DNA of 31,295 bases from positions 1-31,295 of the forward strand of contig CANPXA010000002.1 in the NCBI GenBank assembly GCA_947585525.1, written 5' to 3'. Under the pieces are notes generated by a model. The model had not been told where the DNA came from. It did no database searches and was given only the letters and a program-made list of their open reading frames with translations. Below, one piece after another: positions 1 to 7,984 of this stretch (position 1 is its first letter; the number at the start of each line of letters is the position of its first letter). A program made the translations under genes and the position numbers. The stretch comes from an uncultured Akkermansia sp. (GTDB lineage Bacteria > Verrucomicrobiota > Verrucomicrobiia > Verrucomicrobiales > Akkermansiaceae).

Positions 1-1
1 C

Positions 2-979
2 ACCACCTACGGCAAGGAGGACACCTATGTGCTCGATTTCATGAACGAGCAGGACGAGATTAAGGAGGCCTTCCAGCCCTTCTATCAGGAAACCATGCTG
101 GAGGGCGACCTGAGTTTAGACCTCATCTACCAGACCAAACGCGACTTGAGGGAGTTTAACGTGTACCACGATGACGACGTGGAGAAGGTCGCCACGGAAT
201 ACACGCGCCACAGCGAACAGCAAGAGGCTGCCTGTGCCGCCGCTATCACGAATCTTCTGATACCGGTTATCGATGATTACAACGAGAAACTGAGCGATGA
301 TGAGCAATACGAGTTCCGCCGCAAGTTGCGCGCCCTGTGCAAGTGGTATGCCCACATCGGCCAGATCATGCGTCTGAATGATTTGTCACTACACAAGGAA
401 TACGTGTTTGCCCGCTATCTCATCAAGGTTCTGCCCACCAAGCCGGGCGAGCTGGTGGATGTAGAAGGCAAAATTGAGATGGAGTACTATAAGCTGGAGG
501 AAACCGGTCGTGGCAGTATCCTGCTTGACGACCAAAAAGGAGTTCTGGTGCCCGGTACAGATACCTCCAAAGGCGGTGCAATAGACAAGAAAGAGTCCTT
601 GGACGAACTCCTGAAACGCATCAATGAGGCCATGGGCGGTGACTTTACCGAGGCCGACAAGGTAGCCGTCCGCACCATTATAGCCGCGTTGAAGGAGGAT
701 ACCAACCTCGCGGCGTCTGCACAAACCTCCAATTTGAAGGTGTTTGTGGATACCATTTTCAAGAGTACCTTTGACAATACCGCCTTGGATTGCTATGCGA
801 AGAGCATGGAAGGCTTCGAAAACCTGATGAAGGATGACGATAAGCGTGACAGACTCCGCCAAGCACTCGGTCAGGAGTTGTTTTTCCTGTTCCACAGGGG
901 GTATCCCACAGGTGATGACAATTTCTCTATGGCAGCGGAAAGAGGAAAGTCGGAGTACATCGTCCATTCGGCGAGCTAA
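2..979 (+). CDS. hsdR: Type I restriction enzyme R subunit, C-terminal part (partial at left edge)
   Basis: The frame is open from the first bases of the window, so the gene begins outside it; the ATG at 29 is internal. The visible 325 residues begin with a GK-DTYVLDF-N stretch followed by an AFQPFYQET-type segment, which resembles the region just after the helicase domains of HsdR proteins, and then an alpha-helical C-terminal domain used to bind the methylase core. HsdR is the ATP-driven translocase and nuclease subunit of type I restriction-modification. The nuclease and DEAD/helicase domains, and any hsdM or hsdS genes, would lie to the left and cannot be seen. The end (TAA at 977-979) is followed by low-complexity DNA. 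The family assignment is from recognition of the C-terminal pattern; no catalytic motif is visible in this part. Confidence 0.8.
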   Translation, partial: TTYGKEDTYVLDFMNEQDEIKEAFQPFYQETMLEGDLSLDLIYQTKRDLREFNVYHDDDVEKVATEYTRHSEQQEAACAAAITNLLIPVIDDYNEKLSDDEQYEFRRKLRALCKWYAHIGQIMRLNDLSLHKEYVFARYLIKVLPTKPGELVDVEGKIEMEYYKLEETGRGSILLDDQKGVLVPGTDTSKGGAIDKKESLDELLKRINEAMGGDFTEADKVAVRTIIAALKEDTNLAASAQTSNLKVFVDTIFKSTFDNTALDCYAKSMEGFENLMKDDDKRDRLRQALGQELFFLFHRGYPTGDDNFSMAAERGKSEYIVHSAS

Positions 980-1510
980 AAGGCGAGATGGGAGCGAAGA
1001 GGGAAGGAATACCTCGAATCCGTACAACGATACGGAACGCCTTAAATGATGAGGTTTTGTATTATGATGTGCGACTCTATAATAATTAAGCGTCAACAAG
1101 TTATATAGTTACAACAAGAGGCAAAGAAGCTGCTTAACTCCTCATTCGCTCTTTCTCCTTTTTCCCCCCTAGCTTTTTCTCGCTCACCCCGTCATTCTCC
1201 GACAACTTCTCTTTTCCCGATTCTTTCTCTGTCCATGACTCCCTATCTATCTCATCCAATAAAGCTCTGAAAATCCACTTTGAATCATTCGCTTCTTCTG
1301 CCGCTTTTTCCTCTCCTCCTCCTTCGCTGTTTTCTTCAACTCTGTTTCATTTTACGCATCAACCGTTGAAGAACACGCAAGCAAGGCAGAGAGACATGCT
1401 GATGATGCGGAAGGAACTGCACAAAAAGCGGAGGAATCAGCAGAAGAATGTACAACAACTTGGATTACTACTAAATCCCTCCCCACGGGGACATCTTGCA
1501 TCCCCCCCCC
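980..1510. other. Low-complexity intergenic stretch without a convincing gene
   Basis: About 530 bp separates hsdR from the terminator of the glycan locus. From about 1140 to 1345 the plus strand is strongly pyrimidine-rich, and from about 1365 to 1450 it is purine-rich, with a 9-bp inverted repeat (TTCTTCAAC at 1332-1340 and GTTGAAGAA at 1365-1373) at the switch. The minus frame 1134-1346 is open for 70 codons and would encode a Glu/Lys-rich peptide, but it has no ATG or GTG start and no ribosome binding site. I see no RNA gene. It could be decayed coding DNA at the edge of a restriction island; that is inference. Confidence 0.5.
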
Positions 1511-1541
1511 AAAAAAAAGAGCGCGGTTGTGCCGCGCTCTT
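1511..1541 (-). terminator. Intrinsic terminator of the glycan-degradation locus
   Basis: On the minus strand a perfect 10-bp stem (AAGAGCGCGG pairing with CCGCGCTCTT, 1517-1526 and 1532-1541) with a 5-nt loop is followed by a run of eight T. It lies 60 nt after the stop codon of the GH-D hydrolase gene. A run of nine G follows the T-run on the same strand. Confidence 0.9.
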
Positions 1542-1600
1542 GTTCCATTGCTTGAATGGGGAAATTGGAATCGGAAAGCCTTCGCTAGGGAGTTCTCCGT

Positions 1601-3655
1601 TTACTTGGCCTCAAGAACAATGACCTGGAAAGGCTCGAGGTCAATCTTAAGGGGCTTGCCTACACTCACGGAGTCAGCCGGCAGCTTGTCCCCCTTCGGG
1701 GAGGAAAGCTTGAAGGAAGTCGGAGCCCCGACCGGAAGCTCAAAGACGGCTGCCGGGTCAAAGAAGAAGCTTTGGGGCTTGGAGGAGGGGTTGCGCAGAG
1801 CGAGGATCCCTTTCTTTGGCGACCAGGAGGCAAAGCCGTACACCTCAAGTGCGGCGGGGTCTCCGCCCACCCAGTGAGAATCCACCATCGTGTCGGCATT
1901 TTCGCGAGTCCACTTGGCGGCGGCGGCGATCACATCCCATTCCTCGGGCTTGAGCATGGAGGGAGTGACGTAGAGCTCCTGCATCTGCGTACCGAGGGCG
2001 AAGCCGCTCCAAATTTCCTTGGCGAGGTCATCGCCGGAGGTGGTGGTGAGGTGGTGCGCACTCTTGTTGTAGAGGACGCCGTGGGTCATGAGGGAGTTGA
2101 TGGGGCAGAGAGGAGAGACCGCGACGTTGTTGGCGTAGATCTGGGAGTCACGGAAGGTGATCCACTGATTGCGGTCCGACCCCTCGCCGCAGAAATCGTG
2201 GTCCCAGTTGCCGCGCCAGATGGAGTCGGCGATGCCGAACCAGAACGGGGACGGCCAGGTGCCTGTGGTGAGGTTGATGTAGATATCCGGACGCTCGTTG
2301 CGCAGCTCCTCAATGAGCGCGATGATGGCTTCAAAGTCCGACCCGAATTGGGAACCCTCGGCCGGTGTCGCCTCGCTGGAGGTGCCGTCAAACTTGAAGT
2401 GATTGACTCCGTTTTCGCGGATCATGTGCAGGCACAGGTCGCGGAAGTACTCGTAGTACTTCGGTCCGGAGAGGGCAAAGCCGCCCTCATTGGTCTCGTA
2501 CTTTCCTTTTGCGGCGGCAAGTCGCTTCTCTCTCGGTCCACCGTAACCGCCCCAGGCGGAAAGCCACACACCGGGACCGGCATGGTAGCTCTCCGCCAGC
2601 TCACGTACCTTGCGGAATTCATTGGGCAGACCCTTGTGAAATTGCCAGAGCGTCTCGGTGTCGTCCCAGCCGTCGTCCATCATGAAGGAATCAATGACGG
2701 CGCCGCGTTTGGTGACGAGCTCATCGCCGAAGAGCTTGACGGTATCAAGGATGGCCTTTTCGTCGTAGGGAGTGAAGTAGCCGATGTCGTACCACGTGTT
2801 GTAATTGAGGAAGGGGGCGTAGGCGCGCGCTCGCTCGTTGTTCAGGTACCTCAGTTGAAAGGTGCGTCTCAATTGTCCCGGCTCACTGAAGCCGAGCACG
2901 GCAGAGAAATGGCTTTCCGTGCGCCGCGGTAAATCCGTCTTGCGCTCCAGCGAACAGGTGAATCCTTTCTCCGTCACCTCGCTCAAACTCATCGGATGCT
3001 CCACACCCGCAAAGAGCCTGTTCCCCGACGCGACAACGGGTGCTCCTTTGACCTTCCCCTCCACGCGGGCTTCCTTCGCTGCGACGTCCAGAAGGGTGAG
3101 CTTGCGAACCGGCATGGCAAATTGCTGGGGCGTGATATCCAACCCGACGCGAACGTAAGGCGAATCCTCACGCAACTCCAGCCACCACGTCATCTTGTTG
3201 CCATCTGTCGGCACGGCAAAGGGAACGCTCAACCGCGTGCCCTTCACGCGCTCCACGAGTCGGCGCGCCTCAGGTTTGGCGGGCAGTTCGTCCACCGCGA
3301 GATCGCCGCAGATTAAATCTGACGCCGTCAGGGTATGCTTCGTCTCCGCCACTTCTTTCTTGGAGCACGCTTCATCCGTCTGCTCATCCAGTACCTCGAG
3401 GCGGAAGATGTCCTTCCCGAGATTGTAGGTGCGCCCGTTTACTTTATCAAGGATCGTCACATTGACGAGCTTGCGACCGACTTTTTCAACCTCAACGGCA
3501 ATGTATTTGTTCTCTATCATGACTTGATTCTCGTTGGAAACTGTTATGACACCGCAGAGGGCGTCCGCTTGGGCTTCCGCTCCCTGTGCGGAGGTCATAC
3601 CACCGACCGCCATGCCTAGCGCTGCCAAAGCTGTTATGATCTGATGAAAGCTCAT
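1601..3655 (-). CDS. Exported clan GH-D glycoside hydrolase (alpha-galactosidase / alpha-N-acetylgalactosaminidase-like)
   Basis: The 684-residue product starts with a Sec signal peptide (hydrophobic residues 6-20, likely cleavage near residue 25 after an A-Q-G-A stretch), so it is predicted to act in the periplasm or outside the cell. Residues ~35-270 look like the N-terminal beta-sandwich found in GH36-type enzymes. The (beta/alpha)8 barrel follows, with MMDDGWDD (325-332), a candidate nucleophile Asp423 in FKFDG, a candidate acid/base Asp in WDHD (484-487), and a C-terminal beta domain from ~600. These match the clan GH-D plan (GH27/GH36/GH31-like); the exact family and whether it removes Gal or GalNAc cannot be settled by eye. 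Such genes are often annotated only as 'enterotoxin' or 'melibiase'. It follows two GH109 genes by 62 nt, which favours alpha-linked Gal/GalNAc on mucin or blood-group glycans as substrate. It also carries its own promoter close to the ATG. Confidence 0.7.
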   Translation of the reverse strand: MSFHQIITALAALGMAVGGMTSAQGAEAQADALCGVITVSNENQVMIENKYIAVEVEKVGRKLVNVTILDKVNGRTYNLGKDIFRLEVLDEQTDEACSKKEVAETKHTLTASDLICGDLAVDELPAKPEARRLVERVKGTRLSVPFAVPTDGNKMTWWLELREDSPYVRVGLDITPQQFAMPVRKLTLLDVAAKEARVEGKVKGAPVVASGNRLFAGVEHPMSLSEVTEKGFTCSLERKTDLPRRTESHFSAVLGFSEPGQLRRTFQLRYLNNERARAYAPFLNYNTWYDIGYFTPYDEKAILDTVKLFGDELVTKRGAVIDSFMMDDGWDDTETLWQFHKGLPNEFRKVRELAESYHAGPGVWLSAWGGYGGPREKRLAAAKGKYETNEGGFALSGPKYYEYFRDLCLHMIRENGVNHFKFDGTSSEATPAEGSQFGSDFEAIIALIEELRNERPDIYINLTTGTWPSPFWFGIADSIWRGNWDHDFCGEGSDRNQWITFRDSQIYANNVAVSPLCPINSLMTHGVLYNKSAHHLTTTSGDDLAKEIWSGFALGTQMQELYVTPSMLKPEEWDVIAAAAKWTRENADTMVDSHWVGGDPAALEVYGFASWSPKKGILALRNPSSKPQSFFFDPAAVFELPVGAPTSFKLSSPKGDKLPADSVSVGKPLKIDLEPFQVIVLEAK

Positions 3656-3661
3656 GCGTTA

Positions 3662-3689
3662 ATTCTACCACATTCCCTCTCCGGGGCAA
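3662..3689 (-). promoter_or_regulatory. Promoter of the GH-D hydrolase gene, possibly leaderless
   Basis: Minus strand: -35 TTGCCC (3684-3689), 16-nt spacer, -10 TAGAAT (3662-3667). The -10 box ends only 6 nt before the ATG at 3655, so transcription would start at or next to the start codon. There is no well-placed Shine-Dalgarno sequence. The same layout occurs upstream of two other genes in the window. Confidence 0.5.
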
Positions 3690-3717
3690 GTTCTATTGTC
3701 TCAAAAGTTGCCGGTTT

Positions 3718-5211
3718 TTATGGGATGATGGGAAGCGGAGCCGTGTTTTTCCAGTCGCCGCGCGTGAAATCCGGGAAGACTTGAGGGGCTCCTCCCTCGT
3801 TCACCGATTTCTCGGATAGAGGTCCGACAGCCGACCAGAACGCACCCTCGTACACATTTTGATCCATCGGCTCGCCGTTGTGCAGGCATTCAATGACGCG
3901 GTAGAGCATGATGTAGTCCATGCCGCCGTGCCCGCCGTTCTTGCGGGCCTCCTCTCCCAGGCGCTTGTAGAGCGGGTGGTCGTACTTGGCATAGAGGTCG
4001 GCTTCAGCCTTTTCGCCTTCATACCACTCGTGGTAGCCTCCTTCGGAGCTAATCTCCGCGCCCCCGGGCTGCCCGTCTTCGGGCTTGTCAGCAGGTTCCG
4101 GACTGATGCGCTCGCCTGCGATGCGCAAGGGATAATCCGCGAGGGTTCCCTCGGTGCCTTGGATGAGGTTCTTGCGGTCGTAGGGACGCGGGCTTGTCTC
4201 ATCCCACTGCACGAGAATGGTGCGACCGAGCTTCGTCTTGATGATGGAGTTGCTCATGTCACCGCACTTGAAGTCCAGCTTGTTCCATTTGTGGTCGGGA
4301 GCAAAGTGCTTCTTGGCATAGGCGGCGCGCCCCTTGGCGGGACTGCTGAAGGAGACGATGCGGTCGAAGGTGTCTTCTCCACGGGCGAGACTCATGTATT
4401 GCGCGACGGGACCGAGTCCGTGAGTGGGGTACAAATTGCCGTTACGAGCGGCGTAATGATTCGTACGCCACGAGCCGCAGCCGCGGTTCTCGCTTTTCAT
4501 CTGCATACGCAATTCGTGAATGTAGGCGGCTTCACCGTGCAGCAACTCGCCGATCAGTCCCTGACGTACCATGTTCAGGAACATCAGCTCATTGCGTCCG
4601 TAGTTGCAGTTCTCCAGCATCATGCAGTGCTTTTGTGTGCGCTCCGAGGTGTCCACCACGCGCCATATATCTTCCAGAGTGATCGCCATCGGCACCTCCA
4701 CAAATGCGTGAGCCCCGGCCTCCATGGAATCAATAGCCATCTGAGCGTGTGTTTCCCACGGGGTGTTGATGATGACGGCATCCGGCTTTACCTCCGCCAA
4801 CATTTTCTTGTAAGCCATGGGATCCTTGTTGTATTCGGCGGGACGCTTGCCCGTGCGCTTCTCGATGCGATCCGCCACTTTCTTCGTGGCGTCTTCAAAT
4901 AGATCGCACACCGCTACCACCTCGCAATGCGGGATGCTCAGGAAATGGAGCGCTTGGTATTCTCCGCGCTCGCCCAGACCAATGACTGCCACGCGCACGT
5001 GTTCAATTTTCGGGGCACGGAATCCACCCATGTAAATGCTGCCTTCGGGACGTGGGGTAACGGCGGACGTGTCCACGGGCGCAATGTTCTTCGCATGTGT
5101 GGCCTCCGCTCCGGCAGGACCCGGATCCTGTGCACACAACAAGCCACTGAAAATCATGGTGCAACTTGTCACCATCCCCATCACTCTCTTCAACTGATTT
5201 CGTATGTTCAT
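3718..5211 (-). CDS. GH109 alpha-N-acetylgalactosaminidase, copy 1 (exported)
   Basis: The 497-residue product belongs to the Gfo/Idh/MocA fold and carries GH109 hallmarks: Rossmann motif GLGERG (78-83) for tightly bound NAD, EVP (172-174) in place of the EKP of ordinary oxidoreductases, MLENCNYGRNE (198-208), and NLYPTHGLGP (259-268) containing the conserved catalytic-region Tyr and His. GH109 enzymes cleave terminal alpha-GalNAc (blood group A, Tn antigen) by an NAD-dependent oxidation-elimination route. The open frame continues upstream to 5532, but that part runs across the promoter and the end of copy 2; the ATG at 5211 gives a signal peptide with hydrophobic core TMIFSGLL (18-25). No strong Shine-Dalgarno is visible. 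It is a tandem duplicate of the next gene upstream and sits 62 nt before the GH-D hydrolase. Confidence 0.88.
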   Translation of the reverse strand: MNIRNQLKRVMGMVTSCTMIFSGLLCAQDPGPAGAEATHAKNIAPVDTSAVTPRPEGSIYMGGFRAPKIEHVRVAVIGLGERGEYQALHFLSIPHCEVVAVCDLFEDATKKVADRIEKRTGKRPAEYNKDPMAYKKMLAEVKPDAVIINTPWETHAQMAIDSMEAGAHAFVEVPMAITLEDIWRVVDTSERTQKHCMMLENCNYGRNELMFLNMVRQGLIGELLHGEAAYIHELRMQMKSENRGCGSWRTNHYAARNGNLYPTHGLGPVAQYMSLARGEDTFDRIVSFSSPAKGRAAYAKKHFAPDHKWNKLDFKCGDMSNSIIKTKLGRTILVQWDETSPRPYDRKNLIQGTEGTLADYPLRIAGERISPEPADKPEDGQPGGAEISSEGGYHEWYEGEKAEADLYAKYDHPLYKRLGEEARKNGGHGGMDYIMLYRVIECLHNGEPMDQNVYEGAFWSAVGPLSEKSVNEGGAPQVFPDFTRGDWKNTAPLPIIP

Positions 5212-5239
5212 AGGTAGAGTAATTTTTCGTGTACCGTTA

Positions 5240-5271
5240 ACAATACGTATCCGAGTCAAACTTTCTTTCAA
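5240..5271 (-). promoter_or_regulatory. Candidate promoter of GH109 copy 1
   Basis: Minus strand: TTGAAA (5266-5271) and TATTGT (5240-5245) separated by 20 nt, longer than ideal. The stretch aligns base for base, with few gaps, to the region upstream of copy 2, including the shared ACGTATTRTT element and a following TACACGAAAA / TACGAAAA segment. Conservation between the copies supports function or recent common origin. Confidence 0.4.
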
Positions 5272-5360
5272 TTTTTTCTCAATGGAGTCGCCCCCCAATG
5301 AGTTTGCCACAGCATCCTGCACCAATTTGCTCCGCGTTAGCAAGGCAAGGAGGCGAGACG

Positions 5361-6818
5361 TTACCGAATCACAGGCAGGGGTGTTGTGTTTTTCCAATCG
5401 CCGCGGGTAAAGTCCGGGAAGATTTGAGGGGTTCCTCCTTCGTTCACTGACTTCTCGGAAAGGGGACCGACAGCCGACCAGAACGCGCCCTCGTACACAT
5501 TTTGATCCATCGGTTCGCCGTTGTGCAGGCACTCAATGACGCGGTAAAGCATGATGTAATTCATGCCTCCACGGTCGTCTTTTTGTCGGGCTTCTTCGCC
5601 CAGACGCTTGTAGAGCGGGTGATCGAACCTGGCGTAGAGGTCGGCTTCAGCCTTTTCGCCTTCATACCACTCGTGGTAGCTTCCTTCGGAGCTAATCTCC
5701 GCGCCTCCGGGCTGCCCGTCTTCAGGCTTGTCAGCAGGTTCCGGGCTGATCCTCTCGCCCGCGACGCGCAAGGGATAATCCGCAAGGGTCCCTTCGGTGC
5801 CCTGGATGAGGTTCTTGCGGTCGTAGGGACGCGGGCTTGTCTCATCCCACTGCACGAGAATCGTGCGACCGAGCTTCGTCTTGATGATCGAGTTGCTCAT
5901 GTCACCGCACTTGAAGTCCAGCTTGTTCCATTTGTGGTCGGGAGCAAAGTGCTTCTTGGCGTAGGCGGCGCGCCCCTTGGCGGGGCTGCTGAAGGAGACG
6001 ATGCGGTCGAAGGTGTCTTCTCCACGGGCGAGACTCATGTACTGCGCGACGGGACCGAGTCCGTGCGTGGGGTACAAATTGCCGTTACGCGCGGCGTAAT
6101 GCTTAGCACGCCACGAGTCGCCGCCGCGACTCTCACTGAACATCTGACTGCGCAGCTCATGGATGTAGGCGGCTTCGCCGTGCAGCAACTCACCGATTAG
6201 CCCCTTGCGAACCATGTTCAGGAACATCAGCTCATTGCGCCCGTAGTTGCAATTCTCCAGCATCATACAGTGCCTTTGCGTGCGCTCCGAGGTGTCCACC
6301 ACACGCCATATATCTTCCAGAGTGATCGCCAACGGCACCTCCACCAACGCGTGAGCCCCGGCCTCCATGGCGTCAATAGCCATCCGGGCGTGCGTCTCCC
6401 ACGGGGTGTTGATGATGACGGCATCCGGTTTCATCTCTGCGAGCATCTTCTTGTAAGCCAGGGGATCCTTGTTGTATTCGGCAGGTCGTTTGCCTGTGCG
6501 TTGTTCGATTTGGTCCGCTACCGCCTTGGTGGCGTCGTCATGAGGATCACAAATCGCCACCACCTCGCAATGAGGGATGCTCAGAAAATGGAGTGTCTGG
6601 AGAACCCCTCGCTCGCCCAGACCGATGACCGCCACGCGCACGCACTCAATTTTCGGGGCACGGAATCCACCCATGTAAATGCTGCCCTCGGGACGTGGGG
6701 TAACGGCGGACGTGTCCACGGGCGCAATGTTCTTTGCATGCGTGGCCTCCGCTCCGGCAGGATCCTGTCCACACGATGAATCCCCGGCATTCATGGTACA
6801 ATTTTTCGTCACTCCCAT
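5361..6818 (-). CDS. GH109 alpha-N-acetylgalactosaminidase, copy 2, without a recognisable signal peptide
   Basis: The 485-residue product is a close paralog of copy 1, with the same GLGERG, EVP, MLENCNYGRNE and NLYPTHGLGP motifs, so the catalytic fold looks intact. Differences cluster in the Rossmann part (for example GVLQTLHF for GEYQALHF, CDPHDDATKAVADQIEQ for CDLFEDATKKVADRIEK) and in a loop just before the active-site motif (SQMFSESRGGDSWRAK for MQMKSENRGCGSWRTN). The central 140 residues are almost identical. The N-terminus differs in kind: where copy 1 has a hydrophobic signal core, copy 2 reads CTMNAGDSSCGQD. Aligning upstream DNA suggests a 2-nt deletion just before the ATG at 6818, after which an older GTG-led start runs into a TAA. 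The product may stay in the cytoplasm, or the start may differ from the one given. It is the first gene of the locus. Confidence 0.85.
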   Translation of the reverse strand: MGVTKNCTMNAGDSSCGQDPAGAEATHAKNIAPVDTSAVTPRPEGSIYMGGFRAPKIECVRVAVIGLGERGVLQTLHFLSIPHCEVVAICDPHDDATKAVADQIEQRTGKRPAEYNKDPLAYKKMLAEMKPDAVIINTPWETHARMAIDAMEAGAHALVEVPLAITLEDIWRVVDTSERTQRHCMMLENCNYGRNELMFLNMVRKGLIGELLHGEAAYIHELRSQMFSESRGGDSWRAKHYAARNGNLYPTHGLGPVAQYMSLARGEDTFDRIVSFSSPAKGRAAYAKKHFAPDHKWNKLDFKCGDMSNSIIKTKLGRTILVQWDETSPRPYDRKNLIQGTEGTLADYPLRVAGERISPEPADKPEDGQPGGAEISSEGSYHEWYEGEKAEADLYARFDHPLYKRLGEEARQKDDRGGMNYIMLYRVIECLHNGEPMDQNVYEGAFWSAVGPLSEKSVNEGGTPQIFPDFTRGDWKNTTPLPVIR

Positions 6819-6873
6819 CGCTTTTTTACTGGTGTCGCTTGTCCACAGTCAGAGTGCTTTTCGTACACTATGA

Positions 6874-6904
6874 ATAATACGTTGCTCAGTCTGTTTCCTT
6901 TCAA
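6874..6904 (-). promoter_or_regulatory. Candidate promoter of GH109 copy 2 and the glycan locus
   Basis: Minus strand: TTGAAA (6899-6904) and TATTAT (6874-6879) with a 19-nt spacer. It lies 56 nt before the ATG and is homologous to the region upstream of copy 1, so the duplication carried its promoter with it. Confidence 0.5.
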
Positions 6905-7006
6905 CTTTTCTTTTCGAGAGTGAGGTTTGCACCACGCGTGTCCCAAGAAAAACCCGCTTCCCGGCACGCCAGCGCGCTAGTATCCCAATCGTAAATGATT
7001 TGTCGG

Positions 7007-7984
7007 TCATGAATTGGTGCAGAGGGGGCAGGCTTCCACGAAGTGAGACGGAGTGATTTCAACTATGGAAGGACGTTGCAGGAGCGTGTCGCCGGTGCGC
7101 CCCAGGCGTTGGCAAAATCGGCAGCCCGGGACAAAGTGACGCGGGCTGGCAACGGTACCCGGCACGGTGTAGAGAGGGGTCTTGTGGGGGAGGTCGGGTG
7201 TGATCATGGAGCGCAAAAGGGCGTGTGTGTAGGCATGGCAAGGATGGGAGAAGAGTTCTCTCACCGGGGCTCCCTCCACCAAGCGTCCTGCGTACATGAC
7301 CCAAACGTAATCGCAATTCTCCGCAACGACCCCCATATCGTGCGTGATGAGAAGACAGGCGGCTCCGAGATCGGAGCTCATCTCGCGAAGCAACGAGAGA
7401 ATTTGCTGTTGCACCGTGACATCTAAGGCGGTGGTGGGTTCATCGGCTATGATGAGGTTGGGACGACAAGCCACCGCCATGGCAATGAGAACCCTCTGAC
7501 GCATACCGCCCGAGAGGGAGTGCGGGTATTCATGGACGCGTCTCTCCGGAGCGGAGATCTGCACGGCATCCAACAGACGTACGGCTTCCTGCAGAGCCTC
7601 GGTTTCGCTCATTCCCTTGTGCAGACGGAGAACCTCCGCAATCTGGTCTCCTATGCGCTGGACGGGGTTGAGAGCCTGCATGGGTTCCTGGAAGATGGTG
7701 CTGATGCGGTTGCCGCGGATAGCGCGGAGTTGTTTGAGAGGCAGATGAAGGAGATCTTTTCCTTGGAAGGAAACGGAACCTGAGAGAATTTGCCCGGTCG
7801 GCTGAGGAAGGAGTCGCAGCAGGCTCATCGCGGTAGCGCTCTTGCCGCAGCCGCTTTCGCCCACGATGCCGACGCAACACCCGTGCTCAATATCGAAGTT
7901 CACGTCCTCCACAACGGGGAAGACGCCGTGCTCCGTACAGAAGGCGACGGTCAGGTCACGTACACTGAGAAGAAAAGGATTCAT
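7007..7984 (-). CDS. Peptide ABC transporter ATP-binding protein (OppD/DppD-like)
   Basis: The 325-residue product is one nucleotide-binding domain of the peptide/nickel class. Visible motifs are Walker A GESGCGKS (42-49), Q-loop FQEP near 98, signature LSGGMRQRV (157-165), Walker B LIIADEP (177-183), D-loop TALD and H-loop ITHD (His215). The C-terminal oligopeptide-transporter extension carries the usual Cys-rich VPGCRFCQ...CPLC segment (285-322). It powers import through the two permeases encoded just upstream. Its ATG overlaps the stop of the binding-protein gene by 4 nt (ATGA), so translation is probably coupled. It is the last gene of the operon, and no OppF-type partner follows: the next gene downstream is GH109 copy 2. 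The ATPase may act as a homodimer or pair with a subunit encoded elsewhere. Confidence 0.92.
   Translation of the reverse strand: MNPFLLSVRDLTVAFCTEHGVFPVVEDVNFDIEHGCCVGIVGESGCGKSATAMSLLRLLPQPTGQILSGSVSFQGKDLLHLPLKQLRAIRGNRISTIFQEPMQALNPVQRIGDQIAEVLRLHKGMSETEALQEAVRLLDAVQISAPERRVHEYPHSLSGGMRQRVLIAMAVACRPNLIIADEPTTALDVTVQQQILSLLREMSSDLGAACLLITHDMGVVAENCDYVWVMYAGRLVEGAPVRELFSHPCHAYTHALLRSMITPDLPHKTPLYTVPGTVASPRHFVPGCRFCQRLGRTGDTLLQRPSIVEITPSHFVEACPLCTNS

Noticed and set aside
1366..1623. 85-codon plus-strand open frame
   Set aside because: Crosses the C9/A8 homopolymers and the terminator hairpin of the minus-strand locus; no ribosome binding site or protein-like pattern.
1772..2932. Long plus-strand open frame of 386 codons opposite the GH-D gene
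   Set aside because: Antisense shadow of a well supported gene; no motif, and similar shadows occur opposite the GH109, M16 and topB genes because of codon use at moderately high GC.
5212..5532. N-terminal extension of GH109 copy 1 from an upstream start at 5532
   Set aside because: The extra 107 residues lie across the conserved promoter region and the end of copy 2 read in another frame; the ATG at 5211 gives a proper signal peptide.
6930..6985. Possible terminator of the transporter operon (GC-rich inverted repeat with a later T-run)
   Set aside because: The stem is about 5 bp with a wobble pair and the T-run lies some 14 nt away; too weak to call.
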